Below, in pieces: positions 27,035 through 37,961 of a DNA stretch of 64,000 nucleotides (the stretch's first letter is position 1; every line of letters begins with the position of its first letter). The notes under the pieces are model-generated. The model was given only the letters and a program-made list of their open reading frames with translations, did no database searches and was not told the origin of the DNA. The DNA is from Mycolicibacterium peregrinum (GTDB lineage: Bacteria; Actinomycetota; Actinomycetes; Mycobacteriales; Mycobacteriaceae), in assembly GCF_001665785.1 (NCBI RefSeq), contig NZ_LZSO01000012.1, positions 397,967 to 461,966 on the forward strand, read 5' to 3'. A program made the position numbers and the translations under genes.

Positions 27035-28288
27035 TCAGTACTTTCCGAAGGCGAGCGCGACGTTGTGCCCACCGAATCCGAACGAATTGTTGATGGCGTA
27101 CTTGAAGTCGCCTTGCCGCGGCTCACCGGCCACCACGTCCAGATCGATCTCTGGATCGAGGTTGCGCAAGTTGAGCGTCGGAGGAATGACGCCGTCTCGC
27201 AGCGCCAAAACCGTCAGGATGGACTCCACCGCACCGACCGCACCGACCGAATGGCCGAGCGCGGACTTGGGCGCGTAGACCGCGGGCACGTGGCCGCCCA
27301 TCGCATTGTTGATTGCTTTCCCCTCGGCCACATCGCCGACGCTGGTGCCGGTGGCATGCGCGTTGATGTGGTCGATGTCTGAGGGCTGCAGACCCGCCAA
27401 CTGGATGGCCCGGGTCATGGCATAACCGGCCTGCTCACCGTTGGGGTCCGGCGCCACGATGTGGTAGCCGTCGGAGGTCACGCTCGCCCCCATGAGGCGG
27501 CCGAGGATGTTGGCGCCACGAGCTTTGGCGTGCTCCTCGGTCTCGATGACCATCAGTGCACCGCCTTCGCCGAAGACGAATCCGTTGCGATCCTTGTCGA
27601 ACGGCCGACAGGCACCCTGCGGGTCGTCGTTGGTATTGGACAGCACGATGCGCATCTGAGCGAAGCCGGCGATCGGCACGGCTTCGATCTTGGTCTCGAC
27701 ACCACCGCAGATCGCGATGTCGGCTTCGCCGAGCACGATCTGGCGCCAGGCGTTGGCGATCGCCTCGGACCCCGAAGCGCAGGCCGAGATCGAGGTGGAG
27801 ACCCCGGCTTTGGCCTTGCGATCGAGCCCGACGGCGGCCGCTGCGCCGTTGGGCATGTACATCTGCACCACCAGCGGCGACACAGCGCGCAATCCCTTGG
27901 TTCGCATGCCGTCGTAGGCGAACACCAGCTCCTCGGAGGAGCCCATGCCCGTGCCGATCGACACCATGAGCCGTCGGGTATCGACCTCCGGGGAGCCAGC
28001 GTTGGCCCAGACCCGGCGGCCGATCACCGTCGACATCTTCTGCAAATATGACAGCCGGCGCAGTTCGACCCGCGTCAGCTCGTGATCGAAGTCCTCCAGG
28101 AGATGGCCGCCGATGCGAACCGGCAGGTCGTACTCCTCGACGAACGAGTCGGTGAGCGTGCGGATGCCACTCTGCCCGTCGAGCAGCTTCTTCCAAGTGC
28201 TTTCAGCATCGGTTGCCAGCGCCGTTGACATGGCTACGCCGGTGACAACCACATTGGGAAAACCATTCCCCGTGGACAATCCCGCCAT
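27035..28288 (-). CDS. kasB: Beta-ketoacyl-ACP synthase KasB
   Basis: About 417 residues from the ATG at 28288 ([11 protein letters not shown]), which follows an AGGAAG RBS; an in-frame start at 28315 would add nine residues. The catalytic Cys is in [11 protein letters not shown] (Cys170), and the two active-site His are in [11 protein letters not shown] and [13 protein letters not shown]. KasB elongates meromycolic acyl chains to full length on AcpM. It is a tandem paralogue of kasA, and the 3' ends of the two genes are nearly identical at the DNA level, a possible gene-conversion tract. Confidence 0.92.
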   Translation of the reverse strand: MAGLSTGNGFPNVVVTGVAMSTALATDAESTWKKLLDGQSGIRTLTDSFVEEYDLPVRIGGHLLEDFDHELTRVELRRLSYLQKMSTVIGRRVWANAGSPEVDTRRLMVSIGTGMGSSEELVFAYDGMRTKGLRAVSPLVVQMYMPNGAAAAVGLDRKAKAGVSTSISACASGSEAIANAWRQIVLGEADIAICGGVETKIEAVPIAGFAQMRIVLSNTNDDPQGACRPFDKDRNGFVFGEGGALMVIETEEHAKARGANILGRLMGASVTSDGYHIVAPDPNGEQAGYAMTRAIQLAGLQPSDIDHINAHATGTSVGDVAEGKAINNAMGGHVPAVYAPKSALGHSVGAVGAVESILTVLALRDGVIPPTLNLRNLDPEIDLDVVAGEPRQGDFKYAINNSFGFGGHNVALAFGKY

Positions 28289-28363
28289 ATTTACGGAGTT
28301 CTTCCTTCCGTGCATTCCCTCGGTGTTTACCCTCGGGGTTACCTACCGGGCGTCTGCCCGTCC

Positions 28364-29614
28364 TCAGTACTTCCCAAAGGCCAGAGCCACATTGTGGCCA
28401 CCGAACCCGAACGAGTTGTTGATGGCGTACTTGTAGTCGCCATAACGAGGCTCGCCCGCAACCACATCGAGATTGATCTCGGGATCCGGTGTCTCGTAGT
28501 TGAGCGTCGGGGGGATCACCCCGTCCCGCAACGCGAGCACCGTCAACACCGACTCGAGGGCACCGACGGCACCGATCGAGTGACCGAGGGCCGACTTCGG
28601 CGCGTACACCGCAGCATCCTGACATCCGGCAACCCGGATGGCATTGGCTTCGGCGGTGTCACCGATCGGGGTTGCCGTGCCATGGGCATTGACATGCTCA
28701 ATGTCCTTGGCTTCCAGGCCGGCGGTTTCCAGTGCCCGCTTCATCGCGGCACCAGCCCGTACGCCGTTGTCCGCCGGAGCGACCATGTGGAAGGCGTCCG
28801 AGGTGATGCCGGCACCCATCAGGCGGGCCAGCGGCTTGGCGCCACGAGCCAGGGCATGCTCCTCGGTCTCGATGATCATCATCGCGCCGGCCTCGCCGAA
28901 CACGAAGCCATCGCGATCCTTGTCGAACGGCCTGGACGCACCCGCGGGATCGTCGTTGCGGGTCGACATGGCGCGCATCATCGAGAACGCTGCGATCGGC
29001 AGGGCCTCGATACCGCCTTCCACACCACCGACGACGGCGAAGTCCGCGTCACCCATCACGATCTGACGCCAGCCGTGGGCGATGGCCTCAGAGCCCGACG
29101 AGCACGCCGACACCGGGGTGATGACCCCGGCACGGGCGCCCAGCTCCAGGCCGGCGACCGCGGCCGCACCGTTGGGCATGATCATCTGAACCGCGAGCGG
29201 GCTGACCTTGCGGATCCCGCCCTCGTTCATCGCGTCGTAGGTCTCGACGATCTTCTCGCCACCGCCGAGACCGGTCCCGATCACGACCGCGAAACGATCA
29301 GGATCGACCTCGGGCGCACCCGCGTTCTTCCATAGCCGGCGGGCCAGCACCAGAGACATGCGCTGCACGTAGGAATTACGGCGCAACTCGATGCGGGTGA
29401 GGTGACTGTCGATGTCGTCGACGAGGTGACCACCGATACGCACCGGAAGGTCCCACTTGGTGACGAAGTCGTCGGTCAACTCACGGATGCCGCTTTCTCC
29501 GGCCAGGAGGCCCTTCCACGTGCTCTCGATGTCAGCAGCGAGCGCCGTGGTGGCCTCCACGGCAGTCACCACGACGTTCGGGAAGCCTCCGTTAGCAGTG
29601 GAAGGTTTTGTCAT
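28364..29614 (-). CDS. kasA: Beta-ketoacyl-ACP synthase KasA
   Basis: A 416-residue protein, the same length as M. tuberculosis KasA. Cys171 in [15 protein letters not shown] is the acyl-acceptor; His residues lie in [11 protein letters not shown] and [13 protein letters not shown], with the Lys of KSALGH completing the site. KasA carries out early elongation in the FAS-II cycle and is the target of thiolactomycin. Its ATG overlaps the acpM stop by 4 bases, so the two are translationally coupled. Order with kasB and accD6 is canonical. Confidence 0.95.
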   Translation of the reverse strand: MTKPSTANGGFPNVVVTAVEATTALAADIESTWKGLLAGESGIRELTDDFVTKWDLPVRIGGHLVDDIDSHLTRIELRRNSYVQRMSLVLARRLWKNAGAPEVDPDRFAVVIGTGLGGGEKIVETYDAMNEGGIRKVSPLAVQMIMPNGAAAVAGLELGARAGVITPVSACSSGSEAIAHGWRQIVMGDADFAVVGGVEGGIEALPIAAFSMMRAMSTRNDDPAGASRPFDKDRDGFVFGEAGAMMIIETEEHALARGAKPLARLMGAGITSDAFHMVAPADNGVRAGAAMKRALETAGLEAKDIEHVNAHGTATPIGDTAEANAIRVAGCQDAAVYAPKSALGHSIGAVGALESVLTVLALRDGVIPPTLNYETPDPEINLDVVAGEPRYGDYKYAINNSFGFGGHNVALAFGKY

Positions 29615-29907
29615 TCCGAGCCAAACTTCTCGCGCAGGGCGGCGGCGGCCTCGGGGTTCTCTTCTTCGAGCTTCTGGATGTAGGAGACCACGTCACCGAC
29701 GGTGCGCAGGCCGGCCAGATCCTCGTCGGGGATCTTCACGCCGTACTTGTCCTCGGTCTGCACGGCGATCTCGACCATCGACAGCGAGTCGATGTCCAGG
29801 TCGTCGACGAAGCTCTTCTCGGGGGTCACCTCAGACGGCTCGATGCCGGTGACCTCTTCGATGATCTCGGCGAGACCGGCGATGATTTCTTCTTGACTGG
29901 CGGCCAC
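29611..29907 (-). CDS. acpM: Meromycolate extension acyl carrier protein
   Basis: A 98-residue acidic acyl carrier protein. The phosphopantetheine attachment site is [11 protein letters not shown] with Ser41. AcpM carries the growing meromycolate chain between FabD, KasA/KasB and the FAS-II reductases. The C-terminal extension after the four-helix core is shorter than in M. tuberculosis AcpM (115 residues). It has a strong RBS (aaggagcc, read on this strand) before the ATG at 29907. Confidence 0.95.
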   Translation of the reverse strand: MAASQEEIIAGLAEIIEEVTGIEPSEVTPEKSFVDDLDIDSLSMVEIAVQTEDKYGVKIPDEDLAGLRTVGDVVSYIQKLEEENPEAAAALREKFGSE

Positions 29908-29995
29908 AATGGCTCCTTCTTGTTGTTGACAGCCCTCCGGGTGCGGAGGACATACGGGACGTTCGGTTGATGCTGCTATTCAGTTGTCGCAGGAC

Positions 29996-30928
29996 TTACA
30001 GCTCGTCCAGCCCATCCAGGTCTGCAGGGGTCTTGACCGCGCGCGTCGGTGTGCCCTTGAGTTCACGCTTCGCGATGCCGACCAGGGTGCCCGCCGGCGG
30101 GAACTCGACGATCCCGGCGCGCTCGGCGCCCTGGAAGCGATCCCGCAGGGTGGCGGTGCACAGATCCCAGCGCACCGGCTTGGTCAGCTGGGACACCAGC
30201 TTCTCCATCGCGTCGGTGGCCGAGGCGACCGGCTGGCCGTCCGCGTTCGACAGAAGTGTCGCGGTGGGCTCTGTGGTCGTTACAGACTCGGCGGCGGCGG
30301 CGTAGCCCTCCAGCGCGGAGGCCATGTACTGGGTGTGGAATGCGCCTGCGGTGGCCAGCTGACGGACGCGGGCCTTGGCCGGCGGATCCTCGGCGAGCTT
30401 CTCCAGCGCCGCGATCGCGCCGGCGGCCACGATCTGGCCCGCGGCGTTGCGGTTGGCCGGGATGAGGTCGAGTGACTCCAGCCTGGCCAGCACCTCGGCC
30501 TCGTCGCCGCCGAGCACCGCGGACATACCGGTCGGCTCGACCGCGCAGGCCTTGGCCATCTCGGCGCCACGGGTGGCGGCCAGCTTGACCGCATCATCGG
30601 CGGAGATGACGCCGGCGATCGCGTAGGCCGCGATCTCGCCGACGGAATGGCCCGCGACGATGGTCTCAGCGGTCTGGGGGAGACCGCGCTTGGCCAGTTC
30701 CTCATACGCCAGCAGGGTGGCGGCCACGACCAGCGGCTGGGTCACCGCGGTGTCGGTGATCTCCTCGGCGGTGGCGGTGGTTCCCAGGCGCGCCAGGTCC
30801 AGGCCGCTGATCTGCGACCACGTGGCGAGGCGATCGGCCGCACCGGGCAACTCCAGCCAAGCGGAGAGCATGCCGGGCGTCTGCGATCCCTGTCCGGGGG
30901 CAAGCAATGCGAGCACGGGTTGAGGCAC
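29996..30928 (-). CDS. fabD: Malonyl-CoA:ACP transacylase
   Basis: A 310-residue transacylase from a GTG start at 30928. The nucleophile motif is VAGHSVGEIAAYA and the catalytic His is in AGAFHTQYM. It transfers malonyl groups from CoA to AcpM and is first in the FAS-II operon. The N-terminal LLAPGQGSQTPGM is the usual start of the family. The promoter region upstream carries the long palindrome at 30995-31015, and the RBS is weak. Confidence 0.93.
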   Translation of the reverse strand: MPQPVLALLAPGQGSQTPGMLSAWLELPGAADRLATWSQISGLDLARLGTTATAEEITDTAVTQPLVVAATLLAYEELAKRGLPQTAETIVAGHSVGEIAAYAIAGVISADDAVKLAATRGAEMAKACAVEPTGMSAVLGGDEAEVLARLESLDLIPANRNAAGQIVAAGAIAALEKLAEDPPAKARVRQLATAGAFHTQYMASALEGYAAAAESVTTTEPTATLLSNADGQPVASATDAMEKLVSQLTKPVRWDLCTATLRDRFQGAERAGIVEFPPAGTLVGIAKRELKGTPTRAVKTPADLDGLDEL

Positions 30929-30994
30929 GTCTTTAAGAGAACACTGTGAAGACGGTTTTGTGGGGTGTAAGAGATTATGAACCTTGTCTTATGT

Positions 30995-31015
30995 TTTTGT
31001 AGGTTCCCTACAAAA
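30995..31015. promoter_or_regulatory. Candidate MabR operator in the FAS-II promoter
   Basis: A perfect palindrome with 9-bp arms (TTTTGTAGG and CCTACAAAA) around a 3-base spacer lies in the 161-base gap between mabR and fabD, about 67 bases upstream of the fabD start. MabR (Rv2242 in M. tuberculosis) is known to bind the FAS-II promoter and regulate fabD-acpM-kasA-kasB-accD6. Attribution of this exact palindrome to MabR is inference. Confidence 0.6.
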
Positions 31016-31089
31016 GTGCATGTTATGCGACGTTCCCTATATCGCAGCGAAATCTGGCACAGGCCTCTCCGGTGGCGGGAGATTCAAGA

Positions 31090-32373
31090 TCAGGCCCGCT
31101 GCCGCGCGGAATGAGGCGGGCGAATCGCCGAGATGGCGGCGCTACCACCATATGGCGTGCTCGGCTGGTATGCCTGTTTGCTCAACCTGCCGACCGTCGA
31201 CGCAACACGCAGCACGTAGGCGTCCCGGGGGACAACCGGATCGCGGCCGGTGAAGTCGCCGATCCGTTTGAGCCGGTAGCGCACCGTGTTTGGATGAACG
31301 AACAATTTGCGTGCACAAGCTTCTATGGCGCCCCCGGAATCGAGGAACGCGTCGAGCGTCTCCGTCAGCGCCGGGCCCGCGTCGGCCAATGGGCGCATGA
31401 CCTCGGTTTCCAGTGCTGCGATCGCAGTCTCATCTCCCAACAGGGCCCGTTCGGGCAGAAGCTCGCGCGCTGACACCGGGCGGGGTGCGCCGGGCCAGCC
31501 GGCCACCGCATTCATGCCGGAGATCGCCTCGGTGGCGCTGCGGTACGCAGCCGTCAGTGCCGGGGACGTCGGCCCGACCACCACCGGGCCGTCGGCGAAC
31601 ACCGACAGCAGGTCGACGAGGAAGCGGTCGGTTGCTGACAGCGGGCCCGACACGATCGTCACCAGCCAGGTCCCGTGCACATCGGACAGTGCCGCCCGGT
31701 CATGGCGCTTCACGACGTCGTGGATATCGTCGCGGGCCAGATCCAGCCGGTCCGGCCGCGGCAGGCCGACGATCACCGTGGCCGGAGCGGTCGCGTCCCA
31801 GTTCAGTGCCGCCGCCTGGGACTGCAACTCGGGTCCGGTGTCCCCACGCACCACGGCGTCGACGACGTTGGCCTCCATCCGCAGATCCCAGGCCCCGCGG
31901 GCCTCGGCCTGGTCGGCATACGCGCTGGCCGCGGCGAACGCCAGGTCCCGGCTGTAGCGCAGGATGCCGGCGGTCAGTGCGTTCAGTTGCTCCTCGGATC
32001 GGGCCAGCATCGGCACCACCTCTTCGAAGAACTCCATCGAGGTCCGGACCATCTCGACCGACTGGCGTAGGGCGATCCGGCGCCGCAGGTCCTGTGGCAC
32101 CACCTCGAAGGCCTGCGCGGTGTAGCTGACGTCGCTTTCCGGGTCGCGCATCCACTCGACGAAGTTCACGACCGCGGTCTGGACGACCAACTGCACGCTG
32201 GCGCGCTGCGATGCGTCGAGATCGGAGAAGAAGTCGAGGCGCTCGGCCATGGCGTGGACCGCCTCGGTGGCCAGCCTGCCGGAATACTGCTTCAACCGGC
32301 GCAGCGTCGACTCGGGCACGCTCTCAAGGACCTCGACGGTCGATTTGGGCGGCACGAACCGCTTGTCGGGCAT
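31090..32373 (-). CDS. mabR: FAS-II operon regulator MabR (PucR/CdaR-type)
   Basis: A 427-residue regulator with a C-terminal PucR-type helix-turn-helix: KLFVHPNTVRYRLKRI near residues 362-377. The N-terminal half is the helical RsbR-like/GGDEF-like sensor region of this family. It lies directly upstream of the FAS-II genes on the same strand, the place of Rv2242, whose product regulates mycolic acid synthesis in response to acyl-CoA. It is preceded by aceE and its terminator hairpin. Confidence 0.85.
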   Translation of the reverse strand: MPDKRFVPPKSTVEVLESVPESTLRRLKQYSGRLATEAVHAMAERLDFFSDLDASQRASVQLVVQTAVVNFVEWMRDPESDVSYTAQAFEVVPQDLRRRIALRQSVEMVRTSMEFFEEVVPMLARSEEQLNALTAGILRYSRDLAFAAASAYADQAEARGAWDLRMEANVVDAVVRGDTGPELQSQAAALNWDATAPATVIVGLPRPDRLDLARDDIHDVVKRHDRAALSDVHGTWLVTIVSGPLSATDRFLVDLLSVFADGPVVVGPTSPALTAAYRSATEAISGMNAVAGWPGAPRPVSARELLPERALLGDETAIAALETEVMRPLADAGPALTETLDAFLDSGGAIEACARKLFVHPNTVRYRLKRIGDFTGRDPVVPRDAYVLRVASTVGRLSKQAYQPSTPYGGSAAISAIRPPHSARQRA

Positions 32374-32422
32374 TTCTAAAAGCTACGCCACTTTTCTGGT
32401 GGATTCCTCCAAGAGCTCTCTG

Positions 32423-32482
32423 GCGAGCAGACGCTCCGGTACCCGAAATCGCGTGATGAGGGGTACCGGAGCGTCTGCTCGC
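32423..32482. terminator. aceE terminator: perfect 22-bp inverted repeat
   Basis: Arms at 32423-32444 and 32461-32482 are perfectly complementary over 22 bp with a 16-base loop. The repeat begins 10 bases after the aceE stop and precedes mabR. It probably ends aceE transcription and separates it from mabR. No T-run follows. The arm length is far above that of a typical terminator. Confidence 0.7.
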
Positions 32483-32491
32483 GCGGAGAAA

Positions 32492-35281
<2,790 letters not shown>

Positions 35282-35426
35282 CTTCCGCTCCTTGTTAGGC
35301 GGTAACAACTGACAGTGCTTGTGGCACCTTCTATCGTCCCCCCATCTTGCCGCCTCCGTGCCGCTGGGGGTGGGGGTGCGTAAGTTACCCATGAGTTGCT
35401 TTGTGAACCGGTAACGTCTGCAGATC

Positions 35427-35999
35427 GTGCCGGTTGATGGGCGATTTGGGGCAAAGGCGGGGATTGCCGCGCGCGCACTCGGCGGGGCCGCGGTGATCGC
35501 CATGGTCGTAGTGGGTTGCACGTCCATTACCGGCGGTACCGCAGAGGTCGATTCCGCCGCCGCCCCCGAATACCGGGCATCGGTGACGGCCTCGATCGAA
35601 GAGTCCTCGTTGAGCTCTGTGGCCCGCGAATCCGAACGCCAGGCCTCGCTGACCACGCGTGCCGTGCACACCGTGTGCGAGGACCTCAGTACCTCCGTCG
35701 TCGACGCGGTCAACGCGGTCAACGGCTACGTCGAGGCGGTCAACAGCGGGGGCGACACCGCGGCCAAGGCCGGCCCCGCGATCGACGGGCTCAACCGCAG
35801 CGCCGATCTGGTCGGTTCCGGCCTGTCCGACGCGCTGTCCCCGGATCTGCGCGCTGCCCTGACCGAGTGGATCGACTCGGCGAGAGCCCTCGTCACCGCC
35901 ATTTCCGGCCATGTCGGCGCGGATCAGTTCAACGCGGCATCGGAGCGCTCGAACGCCGCGCGAGAGAACGCACTGACCAGATGCGACAAGGCCTACTGA
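35427..35999 (+). CDS. Putative lipoprotein (Rv2240c-like)
   Basis: A 190-residue protein with a GTG start. The N-terminus has a hydrophobic segment ending in VVVGCTS, a plausible lipobox with Cys31, so it is likely membrane-anchored. The mature part is helical, with few aromatic residues, and has two further cysteines (in VCEDL and RCDKAY). Divergent from aceE, as Rv2240c is in M. tuberculosis. Function unknown. Confidence 0.65.
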   Translation: MPVDGRFGAKAGIAARALGGAAVIAMVVVGCTSITGGTAEVDSAAAPEYRASVTASIEESSLSSVARESERQASLTTRAVHTVCEDLSTSVVDAVNAVNGYVEAVNSGGDTAAKAGPAIDGLNRSADLVGSGLSDALSPDLRAALTEWIDSARALVTAISGHVGADQFNAASERSNAARENALTRCDKAY

Positions 36000-36147
36000 C
36001 AGGTGAGCGGACAAACTCGCCCGCCGGACACCCGCACTGATGCCTCGTCGTGCGACGATAGATCGCAACACGCATCGCGCACGCGAATGAACAAGTGATG
36101 GGTCAAGTCTTGAGAGAGGCTCGAGAACAGGTTAAGGAGGACCGACG

Positions 36148-36585
36148 GTGGTCGCGGCGGGGACGGACTCAAGCCCGAACTACGCCCACATACTGGGCAT
36201 CCAGAAGGATCAGATAGTCCAGGAACTGGGTTGGGACGAGGATAGCGACGACGACATCCGGGCCGATATCGAAGAAGCGTGCGGATCTGAGCTGGTCGAT
36301 GAGGATTCGGACGAAGTAGTCGATGTCGTATTGCTCTGGTGGAGGGACGACGACGGGGATCTCGTCGACCGGCTGATGGATGCCATCACCCCACTCGCCG
36401 AGGACGGCGTGATCTGGGTGGTGACTCCCAAGACCGGTAAACCCGGGCATGTGCAGCCTGCGGAGATCGCCGAATCGGCGCCGACGGCCGGTCTGATGCA
36501 GACCTCGTCGGCCAAGTTGGGGGATTGGACGGCGAGCCGGTTGGTGCAACCCAAGTCGAAGGCCGCGGGCAAGCGGGGGCCGTGA
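36148..36585 (+). CDS. DUF3052 family protein (Rv2239c-like)
   Basis: A 145-residue acidic protein from a GTG start with a strong RBS (aaggagg). The domain begins at YAHILGIQKDQIVQELGW and contains the very acidic tract DEDSDDDIRADIEEACG and the conserved LLWWRDDDGDLVDRLMDA. DUF3052 is restricted to actinobacteria and has no known function. It sits just upstream of ahpE, 28 bases away, as in Rv2239c-Rv2238c, and the two are probably cotranscribed. Confidence 0.82.
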   Translation: MVAAGTDSSPNYAHILGIQKDQIVQELGWDEDSDDDIRADIEEACGSELVDEDSDEVVDVVLLWWRDDDGDLVDRLMDAITPLAEDGVIWVVTPKTGKPGHVQPAEIAESAPTAGLMQTSSAKLGDWTASRLVQPKSKAAGKRGP

Positions 36586-36613
36586 TGAGCGCTCGCGCGA
36601 AGAACAGACGGTA

Positions 36614-37075
36614 ATGCTCGCTGTCGGTGCCCCGGCGCCCGATTTCACGCTCCGGGACCAGAACGGCAGACCCGTCACCCTCAGCGCCTACCGCGGCGCC
36701 AAGGACGTGCTGCTGGTGTTCTTTCCGCTGGCGTTCACCAGTGTGTGTGAGGGCGAGCTCGGAGAGATCCGCGACAAGCTGCCGGTGTACGAGAACGACC
36801 ACACCGTGACTCTGGCGATCTCGGTCGGCCCGCCGCCGACGCACAAGATCTGGTCCATCGAAAGTGGATTCACGTTCCCGGTGCTCGCGGATTTCTGGCC
36901 GCACGGCGCGGTCGCCCAGGCCTACGGCGTGTTCAACGACGAAGCCGGGTACCCCAACCGCGGCACGTTCGTCGTCGACAAGACCGGGAAGATCCGGTTC
37001 GCCGAGATGATGGACCCGGGGCAGGCACGGGATCAGGCGGTGTGGCGGGAGGCATTGGCGGCATTGCAGGCTTGA
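36614..37075 (+). CDS. ahpE: One-cysteine peroxiredoxin
   Basis: A 153-residue peroxiredoxin. The peroxidatic Cys45 lies in FPLAFTSVCEGE, and no second resolving Cys is present, matching the 1-Cys AhpE of M. tuberculosis (Rv2238c). AhpE reduces hydroperoxides and peroxynitrite, and is recycled by mycothiol/mycoredoxin in the cytosol. The ATG at 36614 overlaps no neighbour, and the gene ends 41 bases before tRNA-Val. Confidence 0.9.
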   Translation: MLAVGAPAPDFTLRDQNGRPVTLSAYRGAKDVLLVFFPLAFTSVCEGELGEIRDKLPVYENDHTVTLAISVGPPPTHKIWSIESGFTFPVLADFWPHGAVAQAYGVFNDEAGYPNRGTFVVDKTGKIRFAEMMDPGQARDQAVWREALAALQA

Positions 37076-37116
37076 TTTCCGGTCACGCCCCTGCGGCGTG
37101 TACCGTGCCTGCGACG

Positions 37117-37191
37117 GGGCGCGTAGCTCAGTGGTAGAGCTCTGGTTTTACACACCAGCGGTCGGGGGTTCGAAACCCTCCGCGCCCACCA
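37117..37191 (+). tRNA. tRNA-Val (anticodon UAC)
   Basis: A cloverleaf folds from the sequence: acceptor stem GGGCGCG with CGCGCCC, D-arm GCTC/GAGC, anticodon stem CTGGT/ACCAG with loop TTTACAC (anticodon TAC at 37149-37151), and T-stem GGGGG/CCCTC with loop TTCGAAA. The 3' ACCA is encoded (37188-37191). It serves as the integration target of the element to its right: the 3' half is duplicated at 52791-52836 with paired differences in the T-stem. Confidence 0.95.
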
Positions 37192-37192
37192 T
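37147..37192 (+). repeat. attL: tRNA-Val 3' half, left boundary of the element
   Basis: Forty-six bases from the anticodon loop to the CCA end match 52791-52836 at 43 positions. The three differences are a G/C pair in the T-stem (both sides changed, so pairing is kept) and one base in the T-loop. The 5' part of each repeat, through the anticodon stem and variable loop, is identical, which is where tyrosine integrases usually exchange strands. Confidence 0.9.
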
Positions 37193-37193
37193 T

Positions 37194-37220
37194 CAAAACC
37201 GCTGCTAGACAGTGGTTTTG
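37194..37220 (+). terminator. Terminator of tRNA-Val
   Basis: An 11-bp inverted repeat with one G-T pair (CAAAACCGCTG and CAGTGGTTTTG) around a 5-base loop follows the tRNA 3' end by 2 bases. The right arm ends in a TTTT run, so it resembles an intrinsic terminator. It lies inside the element, so the element supplies it. Confidence 0.65.
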
Positions 37221-37246
37221 CGACTCGAATCGTCACTCTCGCCGAA

Positions 37247-37267
37247 CCCCCGCTAGGCCGAAAATAG
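37247..37267 (+). repeat. Inner direct repeat, left copy
   Basis: A 21-base sequence (CCCCC followed by GCTAGGCCGAAAATAG) occurs identically at 52637-52657 in the same orientation. Both copies lie just inside the two attachment sites. The core has dyad symmetry (CTAGGCC-GAAAATA-GGCCTAG), perfect in the right copy and partly lost here. It may be an integrase arm site, an excision-factor site or the trace of an earlier boundary. Confidence 0.75.
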
Positions 37268-37277
37268 CCCTACGAGG

Positions 37278-37961
37278 TCACGGTGGCGGCAAGCGCAGAT
37301 CGCCCACCGTCAAGTCCTCCCGGTCGCCCCACTCGGGGAGCTGCCAAGGGACGTACCAGCCTGTGATGGGGTGGTCATCGGGTATGTCTGGGCTCTCCTG
37401 CAGAATCCCACCGCAGTGGCGCACCGCTCGCACCACCTGAATCAGCCAGTACTCCTTGTTGAGCGTCTGCCATAGTTCTTGCTCGGTAACGGAGTCACGG
37501 TGTCGAGACTGCTGCGACCATTCCTCATCGCGCCAGCTCAGGCCCAGCGAGTCACCCCGACCCCGGCGTTGTTCGCCCTCGGCACCGAGCCGCATGAAGT
37601 GCAGCGTTCGGTTGGGTATCTCGCCCTCCACGTCTTCGAGGTACAGCATGTGCCCGAACTTGTGGCGGACGTTGCTCACCTCTTTAGCAAGGCGAGACCA
37701 TTGGTCGTGCGGGTGCCGAATGCGGAGGCTAACGGCCAACTCGCGCAGTGTCTTTGCCAACTTGTCCGACCCGGCCCACTCGGTATCCGGCCCGGCGTCG
37801 GTGAAGCTGTTGAAGTTGACCTGCGCCCGCACCAGTTCCCACCCGCCGATCACCGTGAGCACCGTCCGCTCAAGGTTCTCCGATGGCTGCAGTATCTCGC
37901 GTTCGTCGTATCGGCGTCGTTGGTCTGTCACGTCGGGCAGCCTAGGCCTCGCTGGCGACAC
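37278..37961 (-). CDS. Hypothetical protein at the left end of the element
   Basis: A 227-residue protein from a GTG that directly abuts the integrase stop (TGAGTG), so it is translationally coupled to it. It is Arg/Glu/Trp-rich and largely helical with no signal peptide or membrane segment. Noticeable stretches are SNVRHKFGHMLYL and RAVRHCGGILQE, which look like the core of an uncharacterised fold with a buried His. I do not recognise a domain. Position after the integrase at the attL end is typical of cargo or superinfection-control genes, but this is inference. Confidence 0.55.
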   Translation of the reverse strand: MSPARPRLPDVTDQRRRYDEREILQPSENLERTVLTVIGGWELVRAQVNFNSFTDAGPDTEWAGSDKLAKTLRELAVSLRIRHPHDQWSRLAKEVSNVRHKFGHMLYLEDVEGEIPNRTLHFMRLGAEGEQRRGRGDSLGLSWRDEEWSQQSRHRDSVTEQELWQTLNKEYWLIQVVRAVRHCGGILQESPDIPDDHPITGWYVPWQLPEWGDREDLTVGDLRLPPP

